A stretch of 64,000 nt of DNA. Source: Pseudomonas extremaustralis (lineage in GTDB: Bacteria; Pseudomonadota; Gammaproteobacteria; Pseudomonadales; Pseudomonadaceae). The stretch lies in NCBI RefSeq assembly GCF_900102035.1, contig NZ_LT629689.1:3704001-3768000 (forward strand), given 5' to 3'. A program made the translations under genes and the position numbers. Of the stretch, positions 19,178 through 28,301 are shown in pieces; the first letter of the stretch is position 1; every line of letters begins with the position of its first letter. The notes beneath the pieces were generated by a model. That model worked only from the letters and a program-made list of their open reading frames with translations. It was not told the DNA's origin and did no database searches.

Positions 19178-19208
19178 AGGCCCTGAATCGTTGATTCAGG
19201 GCCTTTTT
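19178..19208. terminator. Intrinsic terminator between yebG and the dehydrogenase gene
   Basis: AGGCCCTGAATC-GTT-GATTCAGGGCCT followed by TTTTT. It ends at the stop codon of the convergent dehydrogenase gene, so it may serve both. Confidence 0.92.
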
Positions 19209-20235
19209 AATGCGCGGCTGGGTAGAGCAGGCGTTCGGCCAGTTCGTCTGCCACCCGTGCGGGGGAACGCTTTTCGGCTTGGGCGTGGGCGAAGATTTCG
19301 GTCAAGCGCGTGCCGATGTTGGACAGGTGCGCGGTGATGGTGGGCAGTTCGGCACCGCTGTGTTTAAGCGCGACGTAGATCAGGCCACCGGAGTTGATCA
19401 CGTAGTCCGGGGCGTAGAGGATGCCACGGCCCTCCAGTTGATCGGCCACTTGCAGGTTGGTCAGTTGTGTACTGGCTGAACCGGCGACGGCGGCGCAGCG
19501 CAGTTGGCCGACGCTCTGGCGATTGAACACGGCGCCCACGCCGCAAGGCGCGAGGATGTCGCACGGGGTGCTGAGCAGCGCATCGTTGGCGATGGGGTGC
19601 GCGCCAAGCTGCTCCATGGCCAGTTGCACTTTGCCATGATCGATGTCGCTGACCAGCAGTTCGGCACCGGCGGCGTGCAGTTGTTCGGCCAATGCATAAC
19701 CGACATTGCCCAGGCCCTGGATCGCTACGCGCAGGCCTTCGAGGTTGTCGCTGCCCAGGCGCGCCATGGCGGTGGTGCGGATACCGGCGAATACGCCCAT
19801 GGCGGCGTGGGGCGACGGGTCGCCAGCGGCGGTGGTGCTGGTGACGTAGCGGGTGTGCTGGGCGATGCAGTCCATGTCGGCCACTGAGGTGCCGCTGTCG
19901 ATGGCGGTGATATAACGCCCGTTGAGTTGCTCGATGCACCGACCGAAGGCTTCAAACAGTGCCGCACGGCTTTCCACATGGGCAGGGCGCAGGATCACCG
20001 CGCTACCGCCGCCCACCGGCAAACCGGCCAGGGCGGCCTTGTAGCTCATGCCCTGGGCCAGGCGCGCGGCATCGGCCACAGCACTTTCGTCATCGGGGTA
20101 AGCGAGATAGCGACAGCCACCCAAGGCTGGGCCCAGGCGGCTGTTGTGGATGGCTATGACCGCCTTCAACCCCGACACCGGGTCGATGCTCAGGTGCAGC
20201 GATTCAAGGCGGGTGCTGTGCATGAGAGCAAACAT
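19207..20235 (-). CDS. Leucine/Glu/Phe/Val dehydrogenase family protein with an altered active-site motif
   Basis: 342 aa, the size of leucine dehydrogenases, which oxidatively deaminate branched-chain amino acids with NAD. The N-terminal domain has LGPALGGCRYLAYP and GMSYKAALAG (first conserved Lys near 68). The Rossmann domain has GLGNVGYALAEQL near residue 175 with DID after it, and YVINSGGLIYVA lies near the end. The family signature GGGK is here GGGS (near residues 77-80): the lysine known as the catalytic base in leucine dehydrogenase is replaced by serine (codon AGC). The protein may be inactive or have another role, so no gene symbol is given. Single gene sharing a terminator with yebG. 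Confidence 0.88.
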   Translation of the reverse strand: MFALMHSTRLESLHLSIDPVSGLKAVIAIHNSRLGPALGGCRYLAYPDDESAVADAARLAQGMSYKAALAGLPVGGGSAVILRPAHVESRAALFEAFGRCIEQLNGRYITAIDSGTSVADMDCIAQHTRYVTSTTAAGDPSPHAAMGVFAGIRTTAMARLGSDNLEGLRVAIQGLGNVGYALAEQLHAAGAELLVSDIDHGKVQLAMEQLGAHPIANDALLSTPCDILAPCGVGAVFNRQSVGQLRCAAVAGSASTQLTNLQVADQLEGRGILYAPDYVINSGGLIYVALKHSGAELPTITAHLSNIGTRLTEIFAHAQAEKRSPARVADELAERLLYPAAH

Positions 20236-20421
20236 CGTCGAGCTCCCGAATCACTTCTTGTAGTCGCCAAGTATAGGCGTGCAGCAGAAAACTGCCGAAG
20301 TGCGCAGGAATAAGCCGTCCGGTTTTGCAGGCTCCGGGAAATAAGCAGGCGGGATATTTCTCAAGCTACTGGACGAAAATTCCCAGCAAGGCTAAAACGG
20401 GAGCATCCGCCGGAGAATGCA

Positions 20422-21225
20422 ATGAATCCCCGCAAAGCCTTTTTCGCCTGCCTGGAACGCTCGCCGCCTGCGCTGTTCGAAGCGGCGCTGTGGATCGCCG
20501 CCGAGCACGACCCGGCGGTGCAACCGCTGGCGATCCTGCAGGCGCTGACCACGCTGGCGCAACAGGTGAGCATGGGCATGCCCATGCTGCCGGCGGATGA
20601 ACTCGGCCAGCCACTGTTACGGCGCCTGAATGACCTGGGCTTTGCCCAGGATGACTTCACCCCCTTGCGCCCCGCCGCTGCCCTGCTCGACAAGGTCTTG
20701 CAACGCCAGCGCGGGCAACCCCTGGCCATGGGGTTGATTGCCATGGAAGTGGCGCGACGCTTGGATATTCCCATGGTCGGCGTCAACTTCCCGGGGCATT
20801 TCCTCCTGCGCGTGCCCGGTACCGACCACCTGCTGGACCCCTGCGGCGGTCGGCGCCTGTACCCCAAGGATTGCCGCGAACTGCTGCAACGCCAATACGG
20901 CCCCAATCTCAAGTTGCAGGCCGAACACCTGCACACCGCCACGCCACGGGCGATCCTGCAACGGCTGTCGCGCAACCTGCGCCAGTTGCACCTCTCCAAT
21001 GACAACCCCTTGGCCGCCCTGGTCGACGCCGAACGCGTGCTGGAACTGGGCAACGCCAGTGCCGCCGATTACCTCGCCCGCGCCAGCCTGTATCAACGCC
21101 TGGACTGCCCGAACGCCGAGCGCTTCGATCTGGAACACGCGCTGCTGCTCAGCGAAGACCCGATCCAGCGCCTGCGCCTGACCGAGCGACTGGGGCACCT
21201 GCCGCCCAATTCAGTGGTGCACTAG
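20422..21225 (+). CDS. SirB1-family (transglutaminase-like/TPR) protein
   Basis: 267 aa. Residues about 20-190 match the SirB1 (DUF1332-like) region with GQPLAMGLIAMEVARRLDIPMVGVNFPGHFLLRV, a degenerate transglutaminase-like core; the C-terminal 80 residues look like one or two TPR helices (NPLAALVDAERVLELGN, ASLYQRLDCPNAERFDLE). E. coli SirB1 has no firm function. No signal peptide. The gene is divergent from the dehydrogenase. It ends 14 nt before maiA (convergent), with a C10 tract in the gap. Confidence 0.85.
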   Translation: MNPRKAFFACLERSPPALFEAALWIAAEHDPAVQPLAILQALTTLAQQVSMGMPMLPADELGQPLLRRLNDLGFAQDDFTPLRPAAALLDKVLQRQRGQPLAMGLIAMEVARRLDIPMVGVNFPGHFLLRVPGTDHLLDPCGGRRLYPKDCRELLQRQYGPNLKLQAEHLHTATPRAILQRLSRNLRQLHLSNDNPLAALVDAERVLELGNASAADYLARASLYQRLDCPNAERFDLEHALLLSEDPIQRLRLTERLGHLPPNSVVH

Positions 21226-21239
21226 CCCCCCCCCCGCCC

Positions 21240-21878
21240 CTACGCCGGTGTGTCGGGCTGGTTGGCCGGATGGGCCTTGATGAACGCCGGATGCGCCGCC
21301 GCCAACGCGGCCACCCGCCCGATGCGCGGATACGCTGCCAATGGCACCTTGAAGCGCTCGGCGGCATACAGCTGCGGAATCAGAAACGCATCCGCCAGCC
21401 CCGGCCGTTCGCCAAAACAAAAGCCATGATCGCCGATCAACTGCTCCACCGCGCCCAACCCCTGGCTGATCCAATGACCGATCCAGGCCAGCACTTGCGT
21501 TTCATCATGCCCCCACTGGCGCAGCAGGTTTTGGGTGCTGGAGTTGTGCAGCGGGTGAATGTCACAGGCGACGATCGACGCCACCGCGCGCGCATGGGCG
21601 CGCATCGCCACATCCTGGGACAGCAGCGGTACCTGTGGATAACGCTCCTCCAGGTACTCGATGATCGCCGACGACTGGATCAACAGTTCGCCGTCATCGG
21701 TGCGTAGGGCCGGCACGCGGCCTTGCGGGTTGATCGCCAGGTACTCCGGCTGGTGATTGGCGCCGCCCGCCGGCACCAGCAAGTTGACCGGCACGGCGGT
21801 GTAATCCAGGCCCTTGAGCGCCAGTGCGATCCGGACCCGATACGACGCGGTGGACCGATAGTAAGTGTAGAGTTGCAT
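21240..21878 (-). CDS. maiA: Maleylacetoacetate isomerase (zeta-class GST)
   Basis: 212 aa. Zeta-class glutathione transferase fold: N-terminal YTYYRSTASYRVRIALALKGL carries the active-site Ser-rich motif, NPQGRVPAL the cis-Pro, and QSSAIIEYLEE the glutathione-binding turn; the helical C-terminal domain has RPGLADAFLIPQLYAAERF. The enzyme turns maleylacetoacetate into fumarylacetoacetate in tyrosine/homogentisate breakdown. It is the third gene of hmgA-fahA-maiA; its ATG lies 12 nt after the fahA stop. Confidence 0.94.
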   Translation of the reverse strand: MQLYTYYRSTASYRVRIALALKGLDYTAVPVNLLVPAGGANHQPEYLAINPQGRVPALRTDDGELLIQSSAIIEYLEERYPQVPLLSQDVAMRAHARAVASIVACDIHPLHNSSTQNLLRQWGHDETQVLAWIGHWISQGLGAVEQLIGDHGFCFGERPGLADAFLIPQLYAAERFKVPLAAYPRIGRVAALAAAHPAFIKAHPANQPDTPA

Positions 21879-21890
21879 CGCCCGCTCCTC

Positions 21891-23177
21891 TCAGCGCGCC
21901 GCGACCACGGTGCCGCGGCATTCGCCGAAGCCGATGGAGGCAAAACCGTCGCGGCTGCAACGGCCACGCAAAATGATTTCATCGCCGTCTTCGAGGAATT
22001 TACGCACCTCGCCCGACGCCAGTTCAATCGGCTTTTTACCCCCCTCGGTGATCTCCAGCAAGCTGCCGAACTGCCCCGGCTGCGGCCCGGACAAGGTGCC
22101 CGAACCGAACAGATCACCGGCCTGCAACTGGCAGCCATTGACGCTGTGGTGTGCCACCATTTGCGCCACGGTCCAGTACATGTACTGGGTATTGCTCAGG
22201 GTCAGGCGCTGGGCCGGCAGGTTCTGTTCGCGCATCGACGCCGTGGTCAGCAACACCTCCAGCTCGATATTGAACGCGCCCGCGGCCTGATCGCGTTGAT
22301 CCAGCAGGTACGGCAGCGGTTGCGGATCGCCTTCGGGGCGCGCCGGTTGGGCCTGGCGGAACGGCGCCAGCGCTTCGGCCGTCACGACCCACGGCGAGAC
22401 AGAGGTGATGAAGCTCTTGGACAAAAACGGCCCCAGCGGCTGGTATTCCCAAGCCTGGATATCCCGCGCCGACCAGTCGTTGAGCAGGCAGAAACCGGCG
22501 ATATGCTCGGCCGCGTCGCCAATGGCAATCGAGTCGCCCATGGCATTGCCCTGGCCGATCCAGATGCCCAGCTCCAGCTCGTAGTCCAGCCGCGCGCACG
22601 GGCCGAAGATCGGCTCGCTCCCGCCGGCCGGCAGGGTCTGGCCTTTGGGGCGGCGTACCTCAGTGCCGGACGGGCGGATGGTCGACGCACGGCCGTGGTA
22701 ACCGATCGGCACGTACTTGTAGTTGGGCAGCAGCGGGTTGTCGGGACGGAACAGTTTGCCGACGTTCTGCGCGTGTTCGATGCCGACGTAGAAATCGGTG
22801 TAGTCATTGATTTTTGCCGGCAGGTGCATCTGGCAATCGGCGGCGCGATACAGCACCTCGGCCTCACGGGCTTGCAGCGCACTGCCCTGCGCCAGCAATG
22901 CCAGCAGGCGCTCGCGCAGAGCCACCCGCGGGCCACGGCCCAGTTCGAAGAAGGCATTCAACTGCCCGCCGGCGGTAGCGTCGACGGCGCGCAGGGCTTC
23001 ACCGTCAAATGCATCGCGGGCGGCCTGCAGGTCGAGGATGCAGTCGCCAATCGCCACGCCACTGCGCGGTGCCGAGCCGTTGATACTGAACACGCCCAGC
23101 GGCAGGTTCTGCAGGGGGAAATCGCGGTGACCGTTGGCGCTGGCCACCCAGCTGCGGGTAGGAGTGGGTTCAGTCAT
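21891..23177 (-). CDS. fahA: Fumarylacetoacetase
   Basis: 428 aa, normal for bacterial fumarylacetoacetate hydrolases. It hydrolyses fumarylacetoacetate to fumarate and acetoacetate. Family motifs: DFYVGIEHAQNVGKLFRPDNPLLPN (near residue 127), the metal-binding RLDYELELGIWIGQGN (near residue 194), NDWSARDIQAWEYQPLGPFLSKSF (near residue 230) and the C-terminal GSGTLSGP. It follows hmgA after 3 nt, so the two are surely co-transcribed. HmgR upstream probably controls the whole unit. Confidence 0.96.
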   Translation of the reverse strand: MTEPTPTRSWVASANGHRDFPLQNLPLGVFSINGSAPRSGVAIGDCILDLQAARDAFDGEALRAVDATAGGQLNAFFELGRGPRVALRERLLALLAQGSALQAREAEVLYRAADCQMHLPAKINDYTDFYVGIEHAQNVGKLFRPDNPLLPNYKYVPIGYHGRASTIRPSGTEVRRPKGQTLPAGGSEPIFGPCARLDYELELGIWIGQGNAMGDSIAIGDAAEHIAGFCLLNDWSARDIQAWEYQPLGPFLSKSFITSVSPWVVTAEALAPFRQAQPARPEGDPQPLPYLLDQRDQAAGAFNIELEVLLTTASMREQNLPAQRLTLSNTQYMYWTVAQMVAHHSVNGCQLQAGDLFGSGTLSGPQPGQFGSLLEITEGGKKPIELASGEVRKFLEDGDEIILRGRCSRDGFASIGFGECRGTVVAAR

Positions 23178-23180
23178 GGG

Positions 23181-24464
23181 TTATCTCCGGTTCGGGTTGA
23201 AGGTGATGGGCAACGAGGCCCAGCACGCGTCATAAGCAGGTTGCAGTTGCGGGCACTCGAGGGCGAACTGGGTCGGACGCAACACCTGGCTGGTCTCGAA
23301 CATGAAGGCCATGGTGTTGTCGATCTTGTGCGGCGCCAAGTCCACGTTGATGGCCTTGGTGCAGGTCTCGCCATCCGGGCCGTGGGCGCTCATGCAACTG
23401 TGCAGCGACGCGCCGCCGGGCACGAAGCCTTCGGCCTTGGCGTCGTAGGCGCCCTGGATCAGGCCCATGTATTCGTTCATCAGATTGCGGTGGAACCACG
23501 GCGGGCGGAAGGTGTTCTCGGCCACCATCCAGCGCGGCGGGAAGATCACGAAGTCGAGGTTGGCCAGGCCGTGCACGCTGGTGGGCGAGGTCAATACGGT
23601 AAAGATCGACGGGTCCGGGTGGTCGAAACTCACGGTACCGATGGTGTTGAAACGGCGCAGGTCGTATTTGTACGGCACGTTATTGCCGTGCCAGGCGACC
23701 ACGTTCAACGGCGAATGGTCGAGTTCGCAGGCCCACAGTTCACCGAGGAATTTCTGGACCAGGGTCGTCGGTTGCCTGAGGTCTTCGTAGTGGGCGACCG
23801 GGGTGAGGAAATCGCGCGGGTTGGCCAGGCCGTTGCTGCCGATGGGGCCAAGGTCCGGCAGGCGCAGCGGCGCGCCGTGGTTTTCGGCGACGTAGCCGCG
23901 CGCTTGCGCATCCAGCAGTTCGACGCGGAATTTCAGGCCGCGTGGCAGTACGACGATTTCCAGCGGCTCGACGTCCAGCACGCCCAGTTCGGTGGCAATC
24001 CGCAGGCGACCCTGCTCAGGCACGATCAACAGTTCGCCGTCGGCATTAAAGAACACCCGCTGCATCGAGCGGTTAGCGCGGTAGGTGTGGATGCTGATGC
24101 CCGAGGGCGTTTGCGATCCCGAATTGGCGGCCATGCCCACCAGCCCATCAATGAAGTCCGTCGGTTCAGCGGGAATATCCAGCGGGTTCCAGCGCAGCCG
24201 GTTCGGCGTCACCGCCCCCAGCGGCCCGCCGGCCAATTGCCGTGCCAGCTTGACGAATGCCGGGTGGTTGGCCGATGGCTGGATGCGATACAGCCAGGTC
24301 CGGCGTGCTTCGCTGCGCGCCATGGTGAAGGCCGTGCCGGAGAACAGTTCGGTGTACAGCCCATAGGGGGCTTTTTGCGGGGAGTTCTGGCCGACCGGCA
24401 GCGCGCCGGGCAAGGCTTCGCTGGCGAATTCATTGCCAAAACCCGAAAGGTATTCGAGGTTCAT
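23181..24464 (-). CDS. hmgA: Homogentisate 1,2-dioxygenase
   Basis: 427 aa. It opens the ring of homogentisate using Fe(II) and O2, giving maleylacetoacetate. Characteristic stretches are [18 protein letters not shown] at the N-terminus, PFDHPDP-type and [29 protein letters not shown] (near residue 330, with iron-ligand His and Glu) and [12 protein letters not shown] (near residue 365, another ligand His). First gene of hmgA-fahA-maiA, divergent from hmgR. Loss of this gene makes pseudomonads accumulate brown pyomelanin; the copy here is intact. Confidence 0.97.
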   Translation of the reverse strand: MNLEYLSGFGNEFASEALPGALPVGQNSPQKAPYGLYTELFSGTAFTMARSEARRTWLYRIQPSANHPAFVKLARQLAGGPLGAVTPNRLRWNPLDIPAEPTDFIDGLVGMAANSGSQTPSGISIHTYRANRSMQRVFFNADGELLIVPEQGRLRIATELGVLDVEPLEIVVLPRGLKFRVELLDAQARGYVAENHGAPLRLPDLGPIGSNGLANPRDFLTPVAHYEDLRQPTTLVQKFLGELWACELDHSPLNVVAWHGNNVPYKYDLRRFNTIGTVSFDHPDPSIFTVLTSPTSVHGLANLDFVIFPPRWMVAENTFRPPWFHRNLMNEYMGLIQGAYDAKAEGFVPGGASLHSCMSAHGPDGETCTKAINVDLAPHKIDNTMAFMFETSQVLRPTQFALECPQLQPAYDACWASLPITFNPNRR

Positions 24465-24495
24465 GGATCATCCTCTGTGCGCAAGTTGTTTTTAT

Positions 24496-24520
24496 CGTAA
24501 TCCAGTTACGCACAACGTAA
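24496..24520. promoter_or_regulatory. Likely HmgR operator in the hmgA-hmgR gap
   Basis: CGTAA-TCCAG-TTACG is a 5-bp-arm palindrome at 24496-24510, followed by a further CGTAA half-site at 24516-24520. It lies 32 nt from the hmgA start and upstream of hmgR. IclR repressors bind such sites; the P. putida HmgR target is described in the same gap. Confidence 0.65.
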
Positions 24521-24584
24521 TTTGATCGCTATCGACCGTCAAGCTATAAAGACGCCCATTCATCTCTCGGATTCTCGCCCCTCC

Positions 24585-25364
24585 ATGGAAAAGCCCCGCG
24601 ACACCGGTAAACAGAAAGTCCGCTCGGCCGAAGTGGGCACCGATATCCTCAAGGCCCTGGCCGAACTATCCCCCGCCACTTCGCTGTCGCGCCTGGCCGA
24701 GCATGTGCAGATGCCGGCGAGCAAGGTCCACCGCTACCTGCAGGCGTTGATCGCCTCGGGGTTTGCCGAACAGAACAGCGCCACCAACCACTACGGCCTG
24801 GGCCGCGAAGCCTTGCGCGTGGGCCTGGCCGCGCTGGGCAGCATCGATGTGCTGAAGGTCGGCGCGATGCCCCTGGCGCAACTGCGCGACGAGTTGAATG
24901 AAACCTGCTTCCTGGCGGTCTGGGGCAATCAGGGCGCGACCGTGGTGCAGATCGAACCGGCGGTGCGCGCGGTGACGGTAGTGACGCAGTTGGGTTCGGT
25001 CTTGCCGCTGCTCGGCTCGTCCACCGGGCTGGTGTTCAGCGCGTTCCTGCCATCGCGGGAAACCGTCGAGTTGCGTGAGCGCGAGATCCAGGCCGGTATC
25101 GCCCATGCGTTGGTGGACGATCAGGCCTACGCAACTTTGTGCAAACAGATCCGCAGCCGTGGCCTGCACTTTGTGCATGGTTTGCTGATGCCTGGGGTGG
25201 ATGCGTTGTCCGCGCCGGTGTTCAACGCGGTCGGGCACGTGGCGGCGGTGATGACCGTGGTCGGCCCCACTTCGCTGTTCCATGCCGATGAAGACGGCCC
25301 GGCGGCCCAGCGTTTGCTGGCGGCGACGCAGGCCGTGAGCTGGCGGATGGGCTATCAGCCTTGA
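24585..25364 (+). CDS. hmgR: IclR-family repressor of the homogentisate pathway
   Basis: 259 aa from ATG 24585 (MEKPRDTGKQKVRSAEVG). An in-frame codon at 24522 would lengthen it into the operator and is not favoured. The N-terminal HTH runs about residues 15-80 (GTDILKALAELSPATSLSRLAEHVQMPASKVHRYLQAL), the usual IclR form. The C-terminal effector-binding domain includes SSTGLVFSAFLP and the Ala/Pro-rich SAPVFNAVGHVAAVMTVVGP. In P. putida HmgR represses hmgABC and is released by homogentisate; divergence from hmgA supports the same job here. Converges on dacB with one base between stops. Confidence 0.9.
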   Translation: MEKPRDTGKQKVRSAEVGTDILKALAELSPATSLSRLAEHVQMPASKVHRYLQALIASGFAEQNSATNHYGLGREALRVGLAALGSIDVLKVGAMPLAQLRDELNETCFLAVWGNQGATVVQIEPAVRAVTVVTQLGSVLPLLGSSTGLVFSAFLPSRETVELREREIQAGIAHALVDDQAYATLCKQIRSRGLHFVHGLLMPGVDALSAPVFNAVGHVAAVMTVVGPTSLFHADEDGPAAQRLLAATQAVSWRMGYQP

Positions 25365-25365
25365 G

Positions 25366-26841
25366 CTAGTGGTGCCATTGGGCCAGGGCCAGCGCCAAGC
25401 GGTTCTCCAGGGCGCGGATGGGCGCGGCGTCGCTGACGTAGTTATTGCTGATCATCGAAAAGACCAGGCGCCGACCCTCGCCATCGGTGAGGTAGCCGCT
25501 CAACGATGACACCCCGGCCATGGAGCCGGTCTTGGCGTGCAGGTTGTTTTCAGCGGCGGTCCCCCGCAGCCGGTAGCGCAGGCTGCCGCCGGTCATTCGG
25601 TCACTGTTCCCGGCAATCGGCAAGGCGTTGTACCAGGCCTCGAACCAGGGTTGCCTGGCCGTGGCCAATAACAGGTCGGTGAGGTTCTGCGACGACACCA
25701 GGTTACGCCGCGACAAGCCCGAACCGTCGACCTGGCTCAACGTCGCCGGGTCCAGGCCCTGGCGCCGCATAAAACCCGCCACCGCGGCAACGCCCGCTTC
25801 TGCCGTGCCGGCATTCGCCGTCTGGCGACCCATGGCCTTGAGCAAGGCTTCGGACATGTTGTTGTTCGAGAGCTTGAGCAGCGGCGTGATCAGTTCCTGC
25901 AACGGTGCCGATTGGTGCTCGGCCACTACCGTGGCGGTTGCCGGCGTTGCCGCGCCGATGATCCGCCGGCCAAGCACGCTGATGCCCTGTTGCGCCAGCG
26001 CTTGCTCAAACAGATTGGCCACCAGTTGCGTCGGCTCCCACACGCTCACCCACTGACGGCTGCGTGTGCCCGGCGCCAGCGTGCCCGTCAGTTGCAACAG
26101 GTTGGTGCCGTGCTGGCGGGTGATCGCGTAGTTGTTGGCGGGGCCGCTGACGGCGCGGTTGTTCAGGTGCACGTAGTCAGTGGCCGGACTCACCGCCACA
26201 TTCACCGGCTGACCGATCATCACCGGCGCCTGGGCGGTGACCAGTAAAGTGCCTGCATCAAAATCGGAATTGGGCGACACGGTCAGCGCCGAAATTTGCG
26301 CGGCGTAGTAAGTGCTTTCGTCATCCTGGGCCCAGTCCACACCAAGGCGCTCGGCGTCGAACCAGGTGTCGTCGAACACCAGATCCCCCTGCACCTGGCG
26401 TACGCCCTGGCTCGCCAGTCGGGCGGCCAAGGCCTGATAGTCGGCGAACTGTGTCGTGGGGTCGCCCAGGCCGCGCAAGTAGAGATTGCCGCTCAGGCGC
26501 TCGCCTTGGCGCGTGCCGTTGCTCAGCAGTTGAGTGGAAAACCGATACTGCGGCCCCAGCACATCCATCGCCGCGGCGGTGGTCAACAATTTGAGGTTGG
26601 AAGCCGGAATCAAACGGGTGCGGGGGTTGTGTTGATAGAGGGTGCTGCCGCTGCGGGCGTCGCGCACCATCAGCGAAACCGTGGCGCCGTTCAAGGCCGG
26701 GTCGGCCAGCAGGCGGTCAAGGGTGGCCGGGGTGGATGTCGACGAAACACTCGCGCAGCCGCCGAGCAAAAAGCCCAGGCCGAGCAGCAGTGTGCCGGTG
26801 TGTAACCATTTTCCAAGGTGCATCGGCATTGGGTTCCGCAA
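25366..26841 (-). CDS. dacB: D-alanyl-D-alanine carboxypeptidase/endopeptidase (PBP4 type), lipoprotein
   Basis: 491 aa. A lipobox (LGFLLGGC, Cys near residue 29) suggests an outer- or inner-membrane lipoprotein facing the periplasm. All three penicillin-binding motifs are present: SNLK (in RLIPASNLKLLTT, near residue 83), SNN (LKLSNNNMSEAL, near residue 330) and KTG (LHAKTGSMAGVSSLSGYL, near residue 440). The long gap between the first two motifs is typical of class C PBPs. It trims and cleaves peptidoglycan cross-links. Single gene, convergent with hmgR. Confidence 0.94.
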   Translation of the reverse strand: MRNPMPMHLGKWLHTGTLLLGLGFLLGGCASVSSTSTPATLDRLLADPALNGATVSLMVRDARSGSTLYQHNPRTRLIPASNLKLLTTAAAMDVLGPQYRFSTQLLSNGTRQGERLSGNLYLRGLGDPTTQFADYQALAARLASQGVRQVQGDLVFDDTWFDAERLGVDWAQDDESTYYAAQISALTVSPNSDFDAGTLLVTAQAPVMIGQPVNVAVSPATDYVHLNNRAVSGPANNYAITRQHGTNLLQLTGTLAPGTRSRQWVSVWEPTQLVANLFEQALAQQGISVLGRRIIGAATPATATVVAEHQSAPLQELITPLLKLSNNNMSEALLKAMGRQTANAGTAEAGVAAVAGFMRRQGLDPATLSQVDGSGLSRRNLVSSQNLTDLLLATARQPWFEAWYNALPIAGNSDRMTGGSLRYRLRGTAAENNLHAKTGSMAGVSSLSGYLTDGEGRRLVFSMISNNYVSDAAPIRALENRLALALAQWHH

Positions 26842-26871
26842 ACCATTGATGGCGGCAACGCTACCATTGTC

Positions 26872-26968
26872 GGGGCGAGCTTGCTTGCGAAGCCGTCAAC
26901 GGTAGCGCGCTGGTGCAGGAAGTCCGCGTGAACATTGAGGTTTTTCGCGAGCAAGCTCGCTCCTACAG
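26872..26968. repeat. REP doublet (REPIN), GAGCGAGCTTGCTCGCG family
   Basis: GGGGCGAGCTTGCTTGCGAAG and the inverted TTCGCGAGCAAGCTCGCTCCTACAGG lie about 55 nt apart between dacB and the GST-like gene. The left unit carries mismatches against the copies at 2951 and 48386. Confidence 0.85.
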
Positions 26969-26977
26969 GGGAGAGGA

Positions 26978-27913
26978 TTATTGCGCCTGAAGGCGGAAAC
27001 CCATGCGTGGGAAATGCACATGCACGGTGCCGGCACGTTCGTCGGTGCGGCGCAGGATCAGTTCTTCGCGCCCGACAAACAGCAGTTCACCAGCCACGGC
27101 GTCGGTGCCGTAGTCAGTGGCCGCGATGCTGACCTGCTGACCGGCCTTGTAGCCGTTCAAGTCCTCGAAGCGTTCATCCGGCACCTCGGCGGGGGTGGCG
27201 TTACGCGCCACGTCGAGGGCCTGCTCGGCGCTCATCTGGGTTGCCGTGCCATGGCCGAAACTCAGCACCCGTTCCAGCCAGGTGGTAACGGCGGGATAAG
27301 CATCCACCAGGGGTGCGGTCACGGACGAGCCTTTGAGGAACCACAAGGGATGGGCCAAGGCAAAGTCGGCAATCGACGGCTCGCCAAAGAGGAAATCCCC
27401 CTGCTGGTGCTGCAGTTGCTGATTGATACGGCCGACGATCGCCGGCCATTGGTGCAGGGCCTGGTCCAATTGCACACGGGCAGCCGTGCCACCGCTGAAC
27501 AGTTTGCTGCGGTCGGCCACCAGGACCTGGAGCATTTCCGGTGGCACCTTGGCGAATTTGACCGCCAGGGATTCAGGCTGGAACACCAGCGCGACGGCAT
27601 GGGCAAACACCAACGAATCGGCCCAGGCGGCGAAGCCCTGGGCAACCAGCTCAAGGCCTTGGGGAAACAGCGCCGGGCCGGCTTTTTCTTGCTCCAGGCG
27701 TCGGGCGATCAAGGCGGTGTCGCAGTAGATATCGGCGCCCACTTGCAGCACCGGGGTCTTGCGATAGCCGCCGGTGAGGGCGGTCAGGTCTGGCTTGGGC
27801 ATCACCGGCGAGATATGCACCGAGTGCCAGGACAAGCCCTTGAAGCCCAACATCAGACGGGCTTTTTCAGCGAACGGGGACTGCGGGTAGTGGTGGAGGA
27901 TCAACTCGGACAT
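26978..27913 (-). CDS. Glutathione S-transferase family protein with an extra C-terminal domain
   Basis: 311 aa, longer than the usual 200-230 aa. The N-terminal thioredoxin-like half has HHYPQSPFAEKARLMLGFKGLSW and the cis-Pro region TPVLQVGADIYCDTALIARRLE. The all-helical GST domain follows (FGEPSIADFALAHPLWFL). The last 80 residues (from about 230) are an added segment ending in a beta-rich part (VSIAATDYGTDAVAGELLFVGREELILRR). Substrate unknown. A short 5' gap and no operon partner; neighbours are unrelated small genes. Confidence 0.85.
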   Translation of the reverse strand: MSELILHHYPQSPFAEKARLMLGFKGLSWHSVHISPVMPKPDLTALTGGYRKTPVLQVGADIYCDTALIARRLEQEKAGPALFPQGLELVAQGFAAWADSLVFAHAVALVFQPESLAVKFAKVPPEMLQVLVADRSKLFSGGTAARVQLDQALHQWPAIVGRINQQLQHQQGDFLFGEPSIADFALAHPLWFLKGSSVTAPLVDAYPAVTTWLERVLSFGHGTATQMSAEQALDVARNATPAEVPDERFEDLNGYKAGQQVSIAATDYGTDAVAGELLFVGREELILRRTDERAGTVHVHFPRMGFRLQAQ

Positions 27914-27988
27914 GCCAGGCTCCGCTGGAGAAGTGAACGCCTAGCTTAGCCTGCAACACCGTGCGCGGGGGCAATGGGAACCTATCAG

Positions 27989-28264
27989 TCAAATCAATGA
28001 GCCACTGGCCGCCAGGCATTCCTTGGCGCTCTTCTTCAACTTTTTGATCAGCCGCTCCTGGCGCAGCGCGTCGCCCTTGCTCGCACATCGTTCGGTGTAC
28101 ACCAGCGCCACCGCCGGGCTGGAGAGGAAAAACCGCGCGCCCTTGCCGCTCTGGTGAGAGGCAAAACGGCGCACCGGGTCATTGCTGATCCCGCAATACA
28201 ACGCGCCATTGGCGGCGCGTACCAGGTAGACGAACCAGGGTTTGGGTTCGGAAGGCTCAGTCAC
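27989..28264 (-). CDS. GIY-YIG nuclease family protein
   Basis: 91 aa, matching the small UPF0213/YhbQ-like GIY-YIG proteins. The motif is [28 protein letters not shown]: a VYL-like first strand (for GIY) and YCGIS (for YIG), with Arg after it, as in active members. The conserved Glu is probably in [12 protein letters not shown] near residue 70. Such proteins are single-domain DNA nucleases of unclear cellular role. Stand-alone gene. Confidence 0.88.
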   Translation of the reverse strand: MTEPSEPKPWFVYLVRAANGALYCGISNDPVRRFASHQSGKGARFFLSSPAVALVYTERCASKGDALRQERLIKKLKKSAKECLAASGSLI

Positions 28265-28301
28265 GTGTCGAGTTCTGCAGACCAGGGAAGCGCCAAGCTT
28301 A

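Noticed and set aside
21723..24500. A 925-codon open frame opposite fahA and hmgA
   Set aside because: Antisense shadow of two well-identified genes, with no domain and no credible start.
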